In this document: one piece after another, positions 44,893 to 56,885 of the stretch
How positions within the stretch are numbered: position 1 is the first letter of the stretch
How the letters are laid out: each line of letters opens with the position of its first letter
From: Sphagnum compactum
Taxonomy: Eukaryota > Bryophyta > Sphagnopsida > Sphagnales
Assembly (NCBI GenBank): GCA_965153455.1
Contig: OZ234493.1
Coordinates: forward strand, 17,102,213 to 17,166,212
DNA: 64,000 nt
Direction: 5' to 3'
Notes under the pieces: generated by a model
What the model saw: only the letters and a program-made list of their open reading frames with translations
Databases searched by the model: none
Told to the model about the DNA's origin: nothing
Program-made: the position numbers and the translations under genes

Positions 44893-44918
44893 TATTTTTG
44901 CATGTACATGTCAACAGG

Positions 44919-45296
44919 CTACACCCCACAAAAGACATTAGACTCACAACCACTTTGAATGATCTGTTCATGAACATTCCTGCCATCTTCAGGTGCTACT
45001 AAACTAGCACGTGCCTTTATCACTTCAACAAAAGTGAATTCGTTGGGACTCATTCTTTCTTGTTGCATTTGTTGGAAAAGCTGGATCACCTTCTTAGGTT
45101 GCCCATCCTTAACATATTTCGTAAGCTCTTTATTCAATGCAAAAATGTTCAATTGCATTGTGCCTGGTGCCAAAACAACCCTATTTGCTGCCACACATGG
45201 TGGGTTTCTTTGGTCCGCAACCCAGAGTCCTTCCTGCATCTTTAAATGTGTGATCCAGGTACCTTTCATTTGCCTACAATCAGCAATCCAGATCAA
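44919..45296 (-). pseudogene. PPR protein fragment (PLS type), truncated
   Basis: The minus frame of 125 codons contains NKELTKYVKDGQPKKVIQLF then QQMQQERMSPNEFTFVEVIK and ARASLVAPEDGRNVHEQIIQ SGCESNVF. These are successive P/L/S motifs of a land-plant PLS-class PPR protein, a sequence-specific organellar RNA binder. A full protein would have many more repeats and a C-terminal E/DYW region. Here coding ends right after SNVF, where the next repeat (usually VGNxLVDMYAKCG) should begin, close to the dispersed repeat at 44892. Upstream of residue 20 the frame is not PPR-like and may be intron or leader. The usual 'KACASL' is KARASL. Confidence 0.75.
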
Positions 45297-45458
45297 ACTG
45301 ATCAGGCATGTATTCTCCCCACCCTAGGCATAAATGCTATATAAGAATAGAGAAATCCGAATTTACCTTCTCCATATTGAAATAATATTAGCACATCATA
45401 TTGCATTTACCTTCTCCAGGCTATGGTATCCCAGGTCCCATGCAAAGGATCTGAAAAT

Positions 45459-45605
45459 AATTTCTGCCAAAGTTTAGACCATGGCAGGATAGCAACAAAC
45501 AGAAGGCAGCAAGATTGACACCAACAGTCCTTTGAAAAGAATTTCTGCCAAAGTTTACACCATGGCAGGATAGAAATAAAGAGAATGGAATAACACCAAC
45601 ACTTG
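45459..45605. repeat. Tandem duplication, about 81-bp period
   Basis: AATTTCTGCCAAAGTTTA(G/C)AC then CATGGCAGGATAG, an A/G-rich stretch and ACACCAACA occurs twice in a row. Confidence 0.8.
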
Positions 45606-45609
45606 AGCT

Positions 45610-46060
45610 CTGTGGCTCCATTGACATGTGAACTCTGACAGGATTGGTGTTCAGTTACCTTTTCTGATCTGTGATCCCAACAGGGCGAGGATCCATGAGG
45701 AACTCCCGCCACAGTCTCTCTTTCTGACCTGCAGGAACTGTCAAAAAACTTGCTATCAAATCATGTACTTTGATCACATAGGAAGCCACGATGAGTTATT
45801 GCATCTTGCAGAAGTTGTACCCAATCTTTCGATTTTCGTCCGAAGATATCCCTATATTCAGTTCAAAAGGCTTTTCAGCAAAGAAAACATAAGTACTGTG
45901 AGAAGAAGGCAGTAGACACGGAGAGAGAGGAACAAAACAAAAAAACTTACAAGTGCTTTGATCTTTGAGTACCGCCTTTGTGTCTACCCAGTGCGCGCTG
46001 GGACGAATTGCAGTGTATCTTATATATAATTACAAACATGGTGTCTGTCCGTGCGTGCGT
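45610..46060. other. Unassigned
   Basis: No gene recognised. The frame 45628-45915 plus is open but featureless. Confidence 0.4.
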
Positions 46061-46062
46061 CT

Positions 46063-46104
46063 GTCCGTTTTTACCTTTTCGAAGTCCGTTTTTACCTTTT
46101 CGAA
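46063..46104. repeat. Perfect 21-bp tandem duplication
   Basis: GTCCGTTTTTACCTTTTCGA plus A occurs twice back to back, just after a GTCTGTCCGTGCGTGCGTCT-type stretch. Confidence 0.85.
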
Positions 46105-46139
46105 GTTACCTAATTTACCTAAGTTACTTTTTACTGAGC

Positions 46140-46345
46140 GGCAGTTAGGAAGTTACTGAGCGGCAGCAGGGGGGGGCAGCAGTGGTGGGGGGGGGGGGGC
46201 TAGCAGGGGTGGGGCGGGCCAGCAGGGGGGGGCCAGCACAGGTGGGGGGGGGGGCCAGCAGGGAGGGACGGGCGGGAAAGGACCGGACGGGGGAGTGAAG
46301 GGAGGTGTTTTTTTTTTTTTTTTTTTTTCGTTTTTTTTGGGTCCT
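46140..46345. repeat. G-run cluster followed by a long T-run
   Basis: Repeated GGGGGG runs alternating with CAGCAGGG/CCAGCA (46170-46300), then about 22 T at 46307-46328 and TTTTTTTT. A second G-run of about 12 is at 46662-46673, and another at 47627-47637. Proline- and glycine-rich open frames here are artefacts of composition. Confidence 0.75.
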
Positions 46346-46789
46346 CCCTCCTTTTCTTGGGGGTGGCTGGAGTGGCGTAGCCACGGGTTACCAACCACTC
46401 GTTGTAAAAGTTGTCGATACATATAATGCAAATGCAGAGTTGCATCCTGCACACAACCATTGTACTCGCAGCACCGATGCTGAAGAGGTTCGTTCGCAAA
46501 AACCTTGGCGATTGCTCTTCCCTCACAACCAGTACATGAGAAGAAGGTCCGAAGTGGACTCAAATGCAAATCCACTCTCGAGCATCCGAAGCCGATCCAA
46601 ATCCCATCTCTCTCCCACCACTACCACCTGTGCATTTACTTCTCAGTCGGAGAGTTCCATGGGGGGGGGGGGGGCGGGGCGCACACCTTTGGTCTTTTTT
46701 CTTTTGGAAGCTTTGTGTAGTAGCATTTGTTTCCTTGCTCCCCACTCTTTTGTCTGTACCTGTGCTGATGATTAAAATATAGGTAGATC

Positions 46790-47560
46790 ATATTTTGGAA
46801 GATGGAAAGAGAGGTAGCCTAACAATGATAAATATAAAGAAAAAAAAAAAGGTTTTGTAACCTGACATTTATTTCCTTTTCATCACATTTTGGAAGAGGG
46901 AAAGGGAGGCATCAATGATAAATAAACACAAAAGAGTTTTGTTGTAATCCATTGTGTCCCTTTCATCATATGTTGGAAGATGGAAAGAAGGGAAACAATA
47001 CGAATAAGAATGAAGTGTTTTGTAACCCATCACAATCTTCAATTACTTTGGTTAATGGAAAGGGACCAACCAACAATGAGAAGAAGAAAGGAAAAAGTTT
47101 TATAAAAACCTTCTTATCATCTTTAATCAATCATGCTTCATTGTTGGAGGAATGGAAAGGGCTTAACAATGATAAGAAGAAGAATAATAGTTAATTTTTT
47201 TAATGAAAAAACACCCCGTCTCCTCATCTACCCCATTGATCAAATTTTGGATAGTGAAAAGGGAACAATGTTGAGAAGAAGAATTTTTTTTTAATTTATC
47301 AAATTCATTCCACGATCTCCCCCCATTGATCATATTTTGGATAATGGAAAGAGGCCAACCCCTATAAACACTACCAAGATAAAAGGTTGTTGTAAACACC
47401 AATCATCTCCACACATTGAAGAAAACAAAGTTTTGTAGAAGAATTGCTTATGATATTTTGGATGCTGGGAAGAAAGGGACAAAAACAACAAGAAAATGGT
47501 GAAACACCCATCCATGATTTCCACCCCCTTTCTTGTTGTGGAGGAATGCAAAGAGAACTA
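46790..47560. repeat. Degenerate tandem array, about 100-120 bp period
   Basis: Units share (T/C)ATATTTTGGA(A/T)GATGGAAAG, (A/G)ACAATGA(T/G)AA(A/G)AA, AAAGTTTTGTAA and CCATT(G/C)ATC. Recurrences are near 46790, 46888, 46970, 47140, 47250, 47330 and 47455. No coding signal. Confidence 0.5.
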
Positions 47561-48119
47561 ATTACGGCCTTCAATAGTTAGGCAATTTTGTTCACTTGCT
47601 TGACTTGACTACTTAGCTGACTTTAGGGGGGGGGGGGGCGAGACGAGCTTCCTTGCTTGTCGTGATCTTGACTTTGCAGCTTGGCTATTTGATTATTTAT
47701 CATGAACTCATTTTTTCACCTTGCAAATTTGTCAAGGTTCAATAATGGGTGTTGTATGGAACATTTTCAAGGGTTTGAAGGTTTGGTTTAGGGGTGGGGG
47801 CTTGTAGATTTAAAGAATTGCAATTCACCATTAAAGAACACAATCCTAAACCCTAAAATGTACATAGAACACACATTGGGAGACAATAACATTTATTTAT
47901 ATGCCAAAGGAGGAGCTTCCTCCCAAGATTAACATTTTGGTTTTCCCCCCAAAATTTGGACAAGGCAACAAGTTGGTTGCAACTCTAACAAAATTGGGTA
48001 GAACTTTTAAATAACATCTATAACAACTACAACTTCCTTACCAAAGCCGATGGAGGATAAGTAATAAATCTTTTTTAGAGCTTCTAGTTCTTAATGAAAT
48101 TTTACTAAAATGTTTACAT

Positions 48120-48460
48120 GTAGAACATGGAGAGTAGCAACACGTTTAGTGCATGTCAAAGTAAAGATAAAACAAGGTCATGGTTCAGGATTAGGGTTGG
48201 GATTAGGGTTAGATGCACATAGAGAGGATGGAATAAAAAACAAGGAGGTGAAAAATAGAGGGAATTCAAATATGAATGTAAAAACAACACATTTACTACA
48301 TGTCAAAGTAGAGATAGAACATGGTCAATGTTTGGAATCAAGGGTAAGATTAGGATTAAACGTAGAGAGGAAAAATTTGATCACAAACAACGGGTTAAAA
48401 ATTAGAGGGAATTCAAATCTAAATAAGGTCAAAGTTCAAGATTAGGGTTAGGATGAAGGT
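48120..48460. repeat. Tandem repeat, about 150-bp period, with telomere-like GGGTTAG
   Basis: Two-plus units with CATGTCAAAGTA(A/G)AGATA, (A/G)GGTTAGGATTA or GATTAGGGTT, AGAGAGGA and TTAGAGGGAATTCAAAT. Because the period keeps the plus frame open, a 111-codon frame results; its repeated peptide (HVKVxI...) is a by-product. Confidence 0.6.
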
Positions 48461-49289
48461 TAGATGTAAAGGGGGAAAATGTTCCAAAAAACGAGTTGAA
48501 AAAGGAAGCAATAACAATACCAGCCCTTGGATGAGATGTGAGGACAAAAATCATAGACTATATATATGTAGAGACATATAAGAAATATCTATTTTTTGTT
48601 GGTTTGAACATCATGCAAAAATAAATTATAGACTTTAAGCACAACCAAAACATACCAAATTCTTGCAAGTTCAAACACAATGTAACAAGAGGTTCATGGC
48701 CTACATGGAAACAATAGATGTCACGTTGATGTGGAAAGATTTCAAGGATTTCTACAAACTCATTACATCTATTGGGTTCTTTTGGGATCATTCACTTGCA
48801 AATTTTCCAACCCTAATTCATTTTTTTATCTTCTTGGGTTGAATTCATAAGGTCAAGAAGTGTGCCTATATTTGAGCCTAACTTTGAACCTAGCTCGAAC
48901 TCCTTAGAGGTTAGGGCTAGCAAGGAAAAATGACGCAAATCATGCCTTATAGATGGAGGAATGGCACCATAGGGCCAAACAACAAGGAAAACGTGACCCC
49001 ATAACTTGAAATCATGCCCTTTAAACCTAAGGAAACCCCAATACAAAAAGCAACTTGGGTTAGTTTAGTTTCATAAATGTTACATGAAATTGACTAGATT
49101 ATATTACTTTTTGTATTCAAGTTCAGGGGGCATGATGGACAAGTGAAGCTTTGGAGGAAGCCATGGAAGCAATTGAACAAGGTACTTATTTTTTACGGGG
49201 GCTTAATTGGAGATTTCACATACCTCTTAGTTCTCTTTCTAACTGAATGGACACATTCGAAGTAGGAAAATGGGGCCACCAAAAACACG

Positions 49290-50290
49290 TTGACAGAGGA
49301 GGAAGATGTAATAGCCTATGAATAGACTCTAGCAATGGGGGAATGCAGCTTGTCAATATCACTAAACCAACTTAAGTTGAAGGTTGTAGAAACGACTCAA
49401 ACAAGGTGGCATCATTTTGAAATAGCATACTTAGGAAAACTTGGTGGTGATGGTTCAAGAACCAATGTCCAAATGTGGTCATAAAGCAAGTTGAAGGACT
49501 TGAGACATGCAAACACAAGGTCTAATGGTTGTTTCTTATAACAAATTACACACAAACTTGGTGTCATTATATAACCAACATCAATACCCTTTTGATCACA
49601 TAAAGTGTACAAGCAAGCAAACAAGCAAGGGCGCAAGTGCTAGCAAGAAAACGTTTAATGCACTTTATAGCACCATCCCAAAATCTCAAGAATGGTTGAT
49701 TATAAATTACATTATCAATGTAGGAAGTGGGAATCTATTGGCCTTTTACATTTTTAAAGGGGAGCAGTTGCAAGACAATTATATTAAGCTTTGCAAACCA
49801 AGTACATGCATGGCTATGCAAAAGAAAGCATGGATGACTTTTTTTTTGTTTAAGGAATTTTTATTTTTCTTCAAGTGGTCTATTCTAGTTGGAGTGTCTA
49901 CAACCAACTAACACTTACTAATTCTAAACAACCATGGTAGCCACATAACCTTAGAGAAGCAATAAAACAAGCCCATGACTTAGGATTAGACATGATAATT
50001 TTATTTGCGCATACCTTTCATGACCTTCAACCATTGGATGTCTCCTACTTTAAGCCATTTAAATTGCATTTCAAAGGGTGAAGGATGGAATAATGGCTAG
50101 TAGAAACCACATGGAACCAAACATTATCACTTTAGCTGCATGGGTGGACTAGGCTTTAAAATAGGCACTAACAAAAAAGAATATCAAGTCTAAGTTTAGG
50201 GCATCAAGTATATGGCCTTTGGATTCAAATTAAATGAACTACAAAATCTAACCTTCAAGCCTCTGCATAGCACAGCTAAGTAATGAAGGA
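49290..50290 (+). pseudogene. CENP-B/pogo-like DDE transposase, decayed
   Basis: In order on the plus strand: an N-terminal HTH segment (LTEEEDVIAYE, then stop, TLAMGECSLSISLNQLKLKV VETTQT); GLMVVSYNKLHTNLVSLYNQ HQYPFDHI; the DDE-domain stretch EWLIINYIINVGSG..FYIF, KGEQLQDNYIKLCKPSTCMA, MQKKAWMTFFLF; and, after a frame change near 49950, EAIKQAHDLGLDMIIL then QPLDVSYFKPFKLHFKG ending about 50082. These are the CENP-B-type HTH and DDE_1 endonuclease of pogo/Tigger-related transposases. The 'LxLDxHxSHxT' motif reads LILNNHGSH-T, so the catalytic Asp is replaced by Asn. Several stops and at least one frameshift make it inactive. Terminal repeats of the element were not located. Confidence 0.8.
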
Positions 50291-50299
50291 AAATATAAA

Positions 50300-51175
50300 G
50301 TGAATAACACATTAGATGAATAAGATGATCAAGGTTAAGGTGAGCAAGATGAAGGAGAACATGTGTTAAATGATAAGGGCTAGGGCAATCAAGGTGAACA
50401 TTAACAACAATGTGAAGAAGAAGTTGTTACCACATATCTCTTCATTATACACACATCAATTCACTAATCAAACCCAAGTTGTTTTTAACCTAAACTTAAA
50501 TACTACACAACATTACTATGTAGATACGCCTCGTAACCCTCCATGACATAAGATAGGGCAAAAAAATACCTAGTACTAAATCTAAACAACCTTTTAATAA
50601 AATGAAAAATGAAAAAAAATAAAATAAAATCTTTGAACCTAACTCAAGATACCATGAAAATGCACTAATATTTTTTGTCGCTCCTTCATCGACTTGCAAA
50701 ACCGATAGACCAAAGGAAAGGAACCCTTAGCAGACTACTTGTAATTTCATGTTGTGACCATTGTTGAATATTTAACAAGTATGCATAAGAAAGTTGTGGA
50801 GAAGGTAGCTACATGTAATTCAGGAAACACATCACAATGAAAGGTAGGAAAATAAGGTGGAAAATTTGCAAATTATCTCACTGCAAATGAATGGGCGTCT
50901 TAACGTGTAACCACCAAATGTGCAAAAATAAATTTTGAATGTAATTAGTCTTCAACAATTGTTAAGGAAGCATAACAATGTCTACAAAAACATTTGCAAG
51001 CTTCCTTGGCTACATAAAGGCTAGACGTCATTTTTATTATAAGATTTGTAGGGTTTATTCTAGGACACTAGGAGGCAAGGTTACAAGTAAGGGCTAGACT
51101 GCTTACATGCGGTCACGTTATAGTGTGCTTGCCTCATTTTACTAAGTAACCGAAACAAAGGAAGGGGGTTTAAGG
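50300..51175. other. Spacer
   Basis: No supported gene; probably includes downstream remains of the transposon. Confidence 0.4.
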
Positions 51176-51179
51176 TTTG

Positions 51180-51545
51180 AAATTTAGGAGGATCACCAAT
51201 AGCTCTAGGTAAAAGAGGGGAAAAGGAAGACAAATATCAAGATCAAGACCACAACTAAGAAGATCACTAGTAGTTACAACTAAGAAAAGGAAAGGAGGAG
51301 GACCACGAAGACCAAGATCATGACCATGATTAGGAATATCACCAACAATTGCAACAAATAAAGGAAAGACGGAAGATGATGATCAAGATCGTGACCACAA
51401 CCAAAAGGATCACAACCAAGAGGATCATTAGTAGCTATAATCAATAGAGAGAAAGGAAGAGGACCACGAAGATCAAGATCGCAACCATGATCAAGAGGAC
51501 CACCAATAAATATAACCAAGAAGGAAAAAGCTTGAAGCACTTGAG
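51180..51545. repeat. Purine-rich degenerate tandem array, about 60-bp period
   Basis: Units combine GAAGA(T/C)CAAGATC, (A/G)TGACCA(T/C)(A/G)A(T/C), AGGATCA(C/T)(A/T)A and GGAAAG(G/A)(A/C)(G/A)GA. Five or six diverged copies. The minus strand gives an open frame of repeated D/L peptides; it is not considered a gene. Confidence 0.55.
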
Positions 51546-51549
51546 CTTT

Positions 51550-54145
51550 AAGCAATTCAACTCGAAAGATGTATTGGCAACATCATAATCATCTATGCTC
51601 CAAAGAGGGAAAATGTGGGGAAAAATTTGGTAGATGTAGGCGGAGGAAGAGGTAGCAGTGGCCAAGAGCGAGTGTAGAAATTAAGGTTTTTCTCTTTCTT
51701 GCCCCCATCATCATTGATTAAAAAAGAATTTTTTATTATTTTGTTTGTTGAAATCAAAGATGAACAATTTTTGTGCCCTTTTATATTCATCCTTATGTTG
51801 CATCTGATATAAATGTGAAGAAGGTAGGTAGGGTTTGGTCATTGAATGTTTGTTCATGCACAAATAAGATGATGTTCATGCATGCTCAATTGATGAAGGA
51901 ATATTTTTTTTGTGTTTTTGACCCCCGACATTAAAATATGCATAATTTGCTTAGTTTTCGAGTTTTTTTGGTGATTCAAGCACCCTTGGATGCACAACTC
52001 TCAGCTTTACAACTTTTTTGTGAATTATTGCTACAATGTAGGAGCATTTAAGATGCGTCAACTCTTTGAACCTTTGAATGTATGGACATGGGCCCCTCTA
52101 CCCTACCATAATCACGAGTTGATGGTTTTTTTTTGGTACTTTGGAAAAATTTCTAGTTTATAAAAAAATGTTTTTCAAATTTACAACAAAAAAAATTCCA
52201 AAAATCCCATAAAACGTTAATGTGAAAACTCAACTTAAGGTATCATTCAAAAGAGAAATATTGCATGATTTCCTCTTACAAGTCTTGATTGCAAGTAATA
52301 GGGACTCCATTTTAAACACATATAATGTAGGTAAAAAAATTTCATTGTTGCCCTACTAGGTACCTTATTTAGTCTACAATAACTTATTGTCAGGTTTTGG
52401 AATACAAGTAGGTTTAGATTTAGGTTATAGGATAGAACTTCTAAAAAAATCAAACATAGTTGACTACATATGTTTGTATGATGTGTATACATTATTGTAT
52501 AAAATATTCATTTTCAACTCACTTGCAATTATAATATAATTAATTGATTTTCTAACATGATAAATTACTTATTAATACATCGTATTTGTAGGTGAATAGT
52601 TGCACATAAATTGTAATACCTATGGGATAGTTGCACAATAGTTGTATATGAGTTGTTTTTTGAGTGTTAGTTGTAAGGTGATGTGGTTTCGACAAATGTG
52701 ATTTTTCATAGTGGATGTCCCTTGACCTCACATGTTTAATGTTCAACATTGCAAAACACCAACCAACTAGTCTCGTACTGCAAGGATTATTACAAAATTA
52801 ACTTCCATTGGTGTTTTTGCCCTTACTTGCTTTCATTTGTCTTCTCAATTCTTAGGTGCACCCTTCAATCTTCACAAGTTTTTGTTTTGTGTAGATGACA
52901 TGAATTCTTACATGGGGGGCACAAAAAGTAGGTATGTAGTGGACATACCAGTTGTTCCATTGATTTGGCATGTGCAAGAAGGGATCAATCTTTCACACAA
53001 TAAGGTGAAAGCTCTCAAGCAAACAAGTTTTGTTTTCTATAAACAACAACCTATCCTTCCTTGAAGTCTATTTGCTAAGGAAAATTCTATTACAATTAAT
53101 CGATGCAATGTTGTGGCCCAAAACGCATAATGGGAAGCCTATTTTATGCACACAACCATTTAACATGTCAAAATTACATTATAATTGGTGGGAGGTTAGT
53201 CAATTTCTTGTGGCCACCTTCGAGCCACCATTGGAGGTTCTTGCTCCTGGTTATGGATGAATTTACAAGATTACATGCGATGAAACTTCAAACAGAAGGC
53301 AATATGAAATTACAATTGGTAACTTCCTAACTTGCACTTGCCTGGATATTGTGACTATGGTTTTAGGCTCATTGGGGAAATGAGGGAAATGGGTTCCATG
53401 TAAACACATGTACTATGTATTACAACATGTCATGTTTGTGGCCAATTTGAAATTTTCATTCACTTCCTAACTTGGAGTTGCAAATGAAGTTTATCACTTG
53501 TTGGTTTGTTTTTTTGCTTCTATGTAATTAAGGGCAATAATCAAGAATGACACCAAAATGTAAAAACAATGTTCATTGTAATACTCAACATGGTGCTATG
53601 TGTTTTGCACCATGACCACAAATTGCGCTAAAATTATTGCTCTGAATTTAGTATGTTTTGATATGCTAAATGATTGGATTAATGTTTATTCATAAATTTG
53701 GTAAGTAAGAATCATGTTTCATTATCTGATAAATCACACATCGTACTAAATGTGTTGGTTAAATATTGACTACACCATATTGGGTGGTTTAAGTGCTTCC
53801 TTTTAACCCTAAACCCTAACCAAAGTAAGAGGAATATTCTTTCCTCAATTGGAATGTTCCATCCACATAATTGGGAATATTTTGCCACGTAGACAAAAAC
53901 TTATGTGTGGCAAAAATATATTGCCAATGTGGTAAACATCTTCCAAATGTCACAAATATTCTTGCCGTTTATTCAATGTGGTAAGAATATACCCAAAAGA
54001 TTTTTTTGTGCTCACTATAACGTCATTATGAGGATTCGTCCTCTCGCAATTGCCCTAAAACTCCCGCAATGGGCAATTAACTTACCACAGCCTTATGCAT
54101 GTTTCTGGCTCTGGGAGGGGTCCTTCAAATGTGACATGAGATGTT
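51550..54145. other. Spacer
   Basis: No supported gene. At 53805-53821 AACCCTAAACCCTAACC gives two plant-telomere-type repeats, too few to be more than a telobox-like motif. Confidence 0.5.
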
Positions 54146-54149
54146 AGCA

Positions 54150-54730
54150 AGGGCAAAAGGCATAACTATTGTCTCAAGGAGTGAAAGGATTGGACCTTGA
54201 GCCTATCACATTCATGGGCCTACTGAATGCATGTGCTAGTGTAGAAGCAAGGGAAGAAGGCATATGTAACTTTTAATAGGCAATTGTTCGTGAATGCATG
54301 TGCGAGTGTAGAAGCAACGGAAGAAGGTAGGTATATTTGTTAATAGGCAATTGTTTGTGAATGCATGTGCTAGTGTAGAAGCAATGGAAGAAGGTAGGTA
54401 TATTTTTAATAAGCAATTGTTTGTGAATGCATGTGCTAGTGTAAAAGCAATGGAAGAAGGTAGGTGTATTTTTTAATAGGCAATTGTTTGTGAGTCTGGT
54501 GTGTTTATAGGTCGCGGTCTCACTAATATGTACATCAAATGTGGGCATCAAGGATGCATGCAAAGTGTTCAACAGGACACCATGAAATGTGGTCTCTTGG
54601 AATGCCTTGTAAGGATTGGGCAAGGATAGAAAGCACCATTGAAACTATTTCAACAATTGCAACAAGAAGGGGCGCATATGAACTCTACCAACTTTATCTA
54701 GATTCATTGTTAAACTTGCTATTGGAAGAT
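54150..54730 (+). pseudogene. PPR protein fragment with internal repeat expansion
   Basis: Plus-strand pieces in changing frames: LDLEPITFMGLLNACASVEA REEG; then (after the 67-bp array) GIKDACKVFNRTP followed by NVVSWNAL; then LKLFQQLQQEGAHMNSTNFI. These are successive PLS-class PPR motifs with the usual 'DAxKVFxxxPxxNVVSWNAL'. An MYIKCG-type phrase is recognisable just before GIKDAC with a frame change. Multiple stops and shifts rule out function. The array at 54225-54491 is an amplification of the segment encoding NACASVEAxEEG. Confidence 0.75.
54225..54491. repeat. Four tandem 67-bp units derived from PPR coding sequence
   Basis: Units start GAATGCATGTG(C)(T/G)AGTGTAGAAG at 54225, 54292, 54359 and 54425, each ending TTAATA(G/A)GCAATTGTT(T/C)GT. 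Each still encodes NACASVEA-like residues in one frame. Confidence 0.9.
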
Positions 54731-54832
54731 TGGGGGAAAACAACATGGGTGAAGCAAATTATGAAAAAAACAAAAGTTATTGTTTTTTTCATACAACAAC
54801 ACCATGCACCACTAGCAATCTTTTGTTGTTAA

Positions 54833-55502
54833 GAAACCAACTTAATGTTTTTAAACCTCATTGAAACATGATTTGCAACGAATTTTTTAATGGTTGAAAG
54901 GTTGTTTAAATTGAGATTTACCATTGAACAAATTGTTGCCTATCCTAAATGAATAACTACAAAACGCATTCCATCGCACCCATTGTCAAAAGTCATTCTC
55001 CAAGGGGAGAGTTGTTTGAACTAATGTTAGGAAAGACAAGCTTTGGGATATTTGTGTTAACTTTATGCACACGATGGAACTACTTTTAATGTCATTGAGG
55101 GTATTCGATAATAAGCAACCTTGCATGGGGAGGGGGTGGCATCTCATGAAAACATTGGAACAAGTATTATGATTACAAGATCCACTGTTTGAATTACTAT
55201 CAAGCCTTGCAAATGTGATTGAAAATCAATTTTATCAAAGGTGGAAAATGTTGACAACCATTTTACCTTATGTAAAGGCCTTTCTCAATCCATACTTATT
55301 AGGTGAAACTCGCTTACATGATAATGCATATACGTAAAAAATGTTAAACAAAGTTTTGCAAAAAAGAAGTAATACTTCGATAGCTTATGCCCAAACTTTA
55401 AAAGAATTTACAAATTTTCTTAAAAATCAACCTCTTCTTTTTAGCACCCCCTAAATGAATTACTTCAACTTGCTCCCACATAAGTGTTGGGCTTTGATTG
55501 GA
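54833..55502. other. Spacer
   Basis: AT-rich, no gene. Frame fragments such as FNPYLLGETRLHDNAY hint at old transposon coding but are not secure. Confidence 0.35.
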
Positions 55503-55849
55503 GCTCACTAGTAGAAATCAGCCAAAATGTAACCACTGCATTTACGACTACATGCGATTTGTAGTCATTTGCGACTAGATTTGGGAACATTTGCAACTAC
55601 ATGACCATATTTCAACTATTTTGGTCATTCTTACAACTATGATGCAATTATTAAAAAACTCATCTTATTGGTTGGATCACTTTTACATTAATTTTCATCC
55701 ATTAATAGGTTGATATGTTCCATTAGTCGTAATAGTCACCAAATTAGTTGCATCCTAAAGGTATTCTACAATGACATAGGGGTGTATTTTAATATATATA
55801 CTAAAATTATATATATATAATATGCAAACGTATGTATATTGTTCATATA

Positions 55850-56885
55850 ATGAATCTGAAAATTAATATTTAAACTTTGAATTTTTTATTCAAATCTGAT
55901 AATTGATATTTCAATTTTGAAAACTATTATTTTAATTTTTTAAAAATATATTAGAATTTGAAACTTGACATTTGAATCTGAAAATTATTATTTCGATTGT
56001 TTAAAACATTATTTGAATTTCAAATTTTTAATTTGAACATGATATTATCAATTTAAATCCAAAAAGGCTTATTTGATCTAAAAATTGATATTTGGATTCT
56101 AAATTAAGATTTTTGAATCCAAAAATTAATATTTCAATTCAGAAAATTATTGATTGTTTATAAAAATGGACATTTTTATTTTTGATTATTTTTATATGAA
56201 TATGAAAATTTATATTTCGACTCTAAAAATCATACATTTAAATTTTAAATAATTATTTGATTTGAACTTGAAATTTCAATTCCAAATTATTATTTTGGAT
56301 TCTCAAAACTAATACTTCAAATCTGAAAATTTATTAATTGAGTCTAAAAATGGACATTTCAATTTTGAATATTATTATTTGAATCTGAAAATTGACATTT
56401 CAATTCTGAAATATTTTATTTAAATTCAAAAAACTTATTTGATCTATAAATTGATATTTATATTTTAAATTATTATCTTCAAATCTAAAAATTCGCATTT
56501 CAATTTTAAAAAACTTTATTGAGTCTAAAATTGACATTTTGATTTAAAATATTTTTATTTGGACTTGAAATTTGATATTTGAATTCTGAAGTTTAAAATT
56601 TCAATTTTAAGAAATTATTTGACTTGAAAGTTGAAATTTGAATTTCAAATTATTATTTTGGATTTTCGAAATTAATATTTCAATTCAGAAAATTGTTAAT
56701 TGAGTCCTAAAATGGACAATTTAATTTTAAATATTATAATTTGAATCTGAAAATTGAAATTCCAATTCTGAAATTTGTTATTTAGCTTCAAAAAACTTAT
56801 TTGATCTAAAAATTGATATTTGAATTCTGAATTACTATGTTGGAATCTTAAATTTATGTTTTAATTTAAAAAATTATTGATTGAG
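55850..56885. repeat. Degenerate short tandem array inside CACTA copy 1
   Basis: Units of about 25-35 bp built on TCTGAAAATTGA(T/C)ATTT(G/C)AATT repeat dozens of times with drift. The mirror tract in copy 2 is at about 60730-61660. Confidence 0.8.

Noticed and set aside
46153-46775. Overlapping proline- and glycine-rich frames on both strands
   Set aside because: They arise from G-runs, C-runs and T-runs; several frames are open at once, which is a composition effect.
48110-48445. 111-codon frame with repeated HVKVxI peptides
   Set aside because: Tandem DNA repeat whose unit keeps one frame open; no protein family.
51280-51555. Minus-strand frames rich in Asp and Leu
   Set aside because: Generated by a purine-rich 60-bp tandem repeat.
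53805-53821. Telomeric repeat array
   Set aside because: Only two CCCTAAA-type units; too short to indicate a telomere or fusion site.
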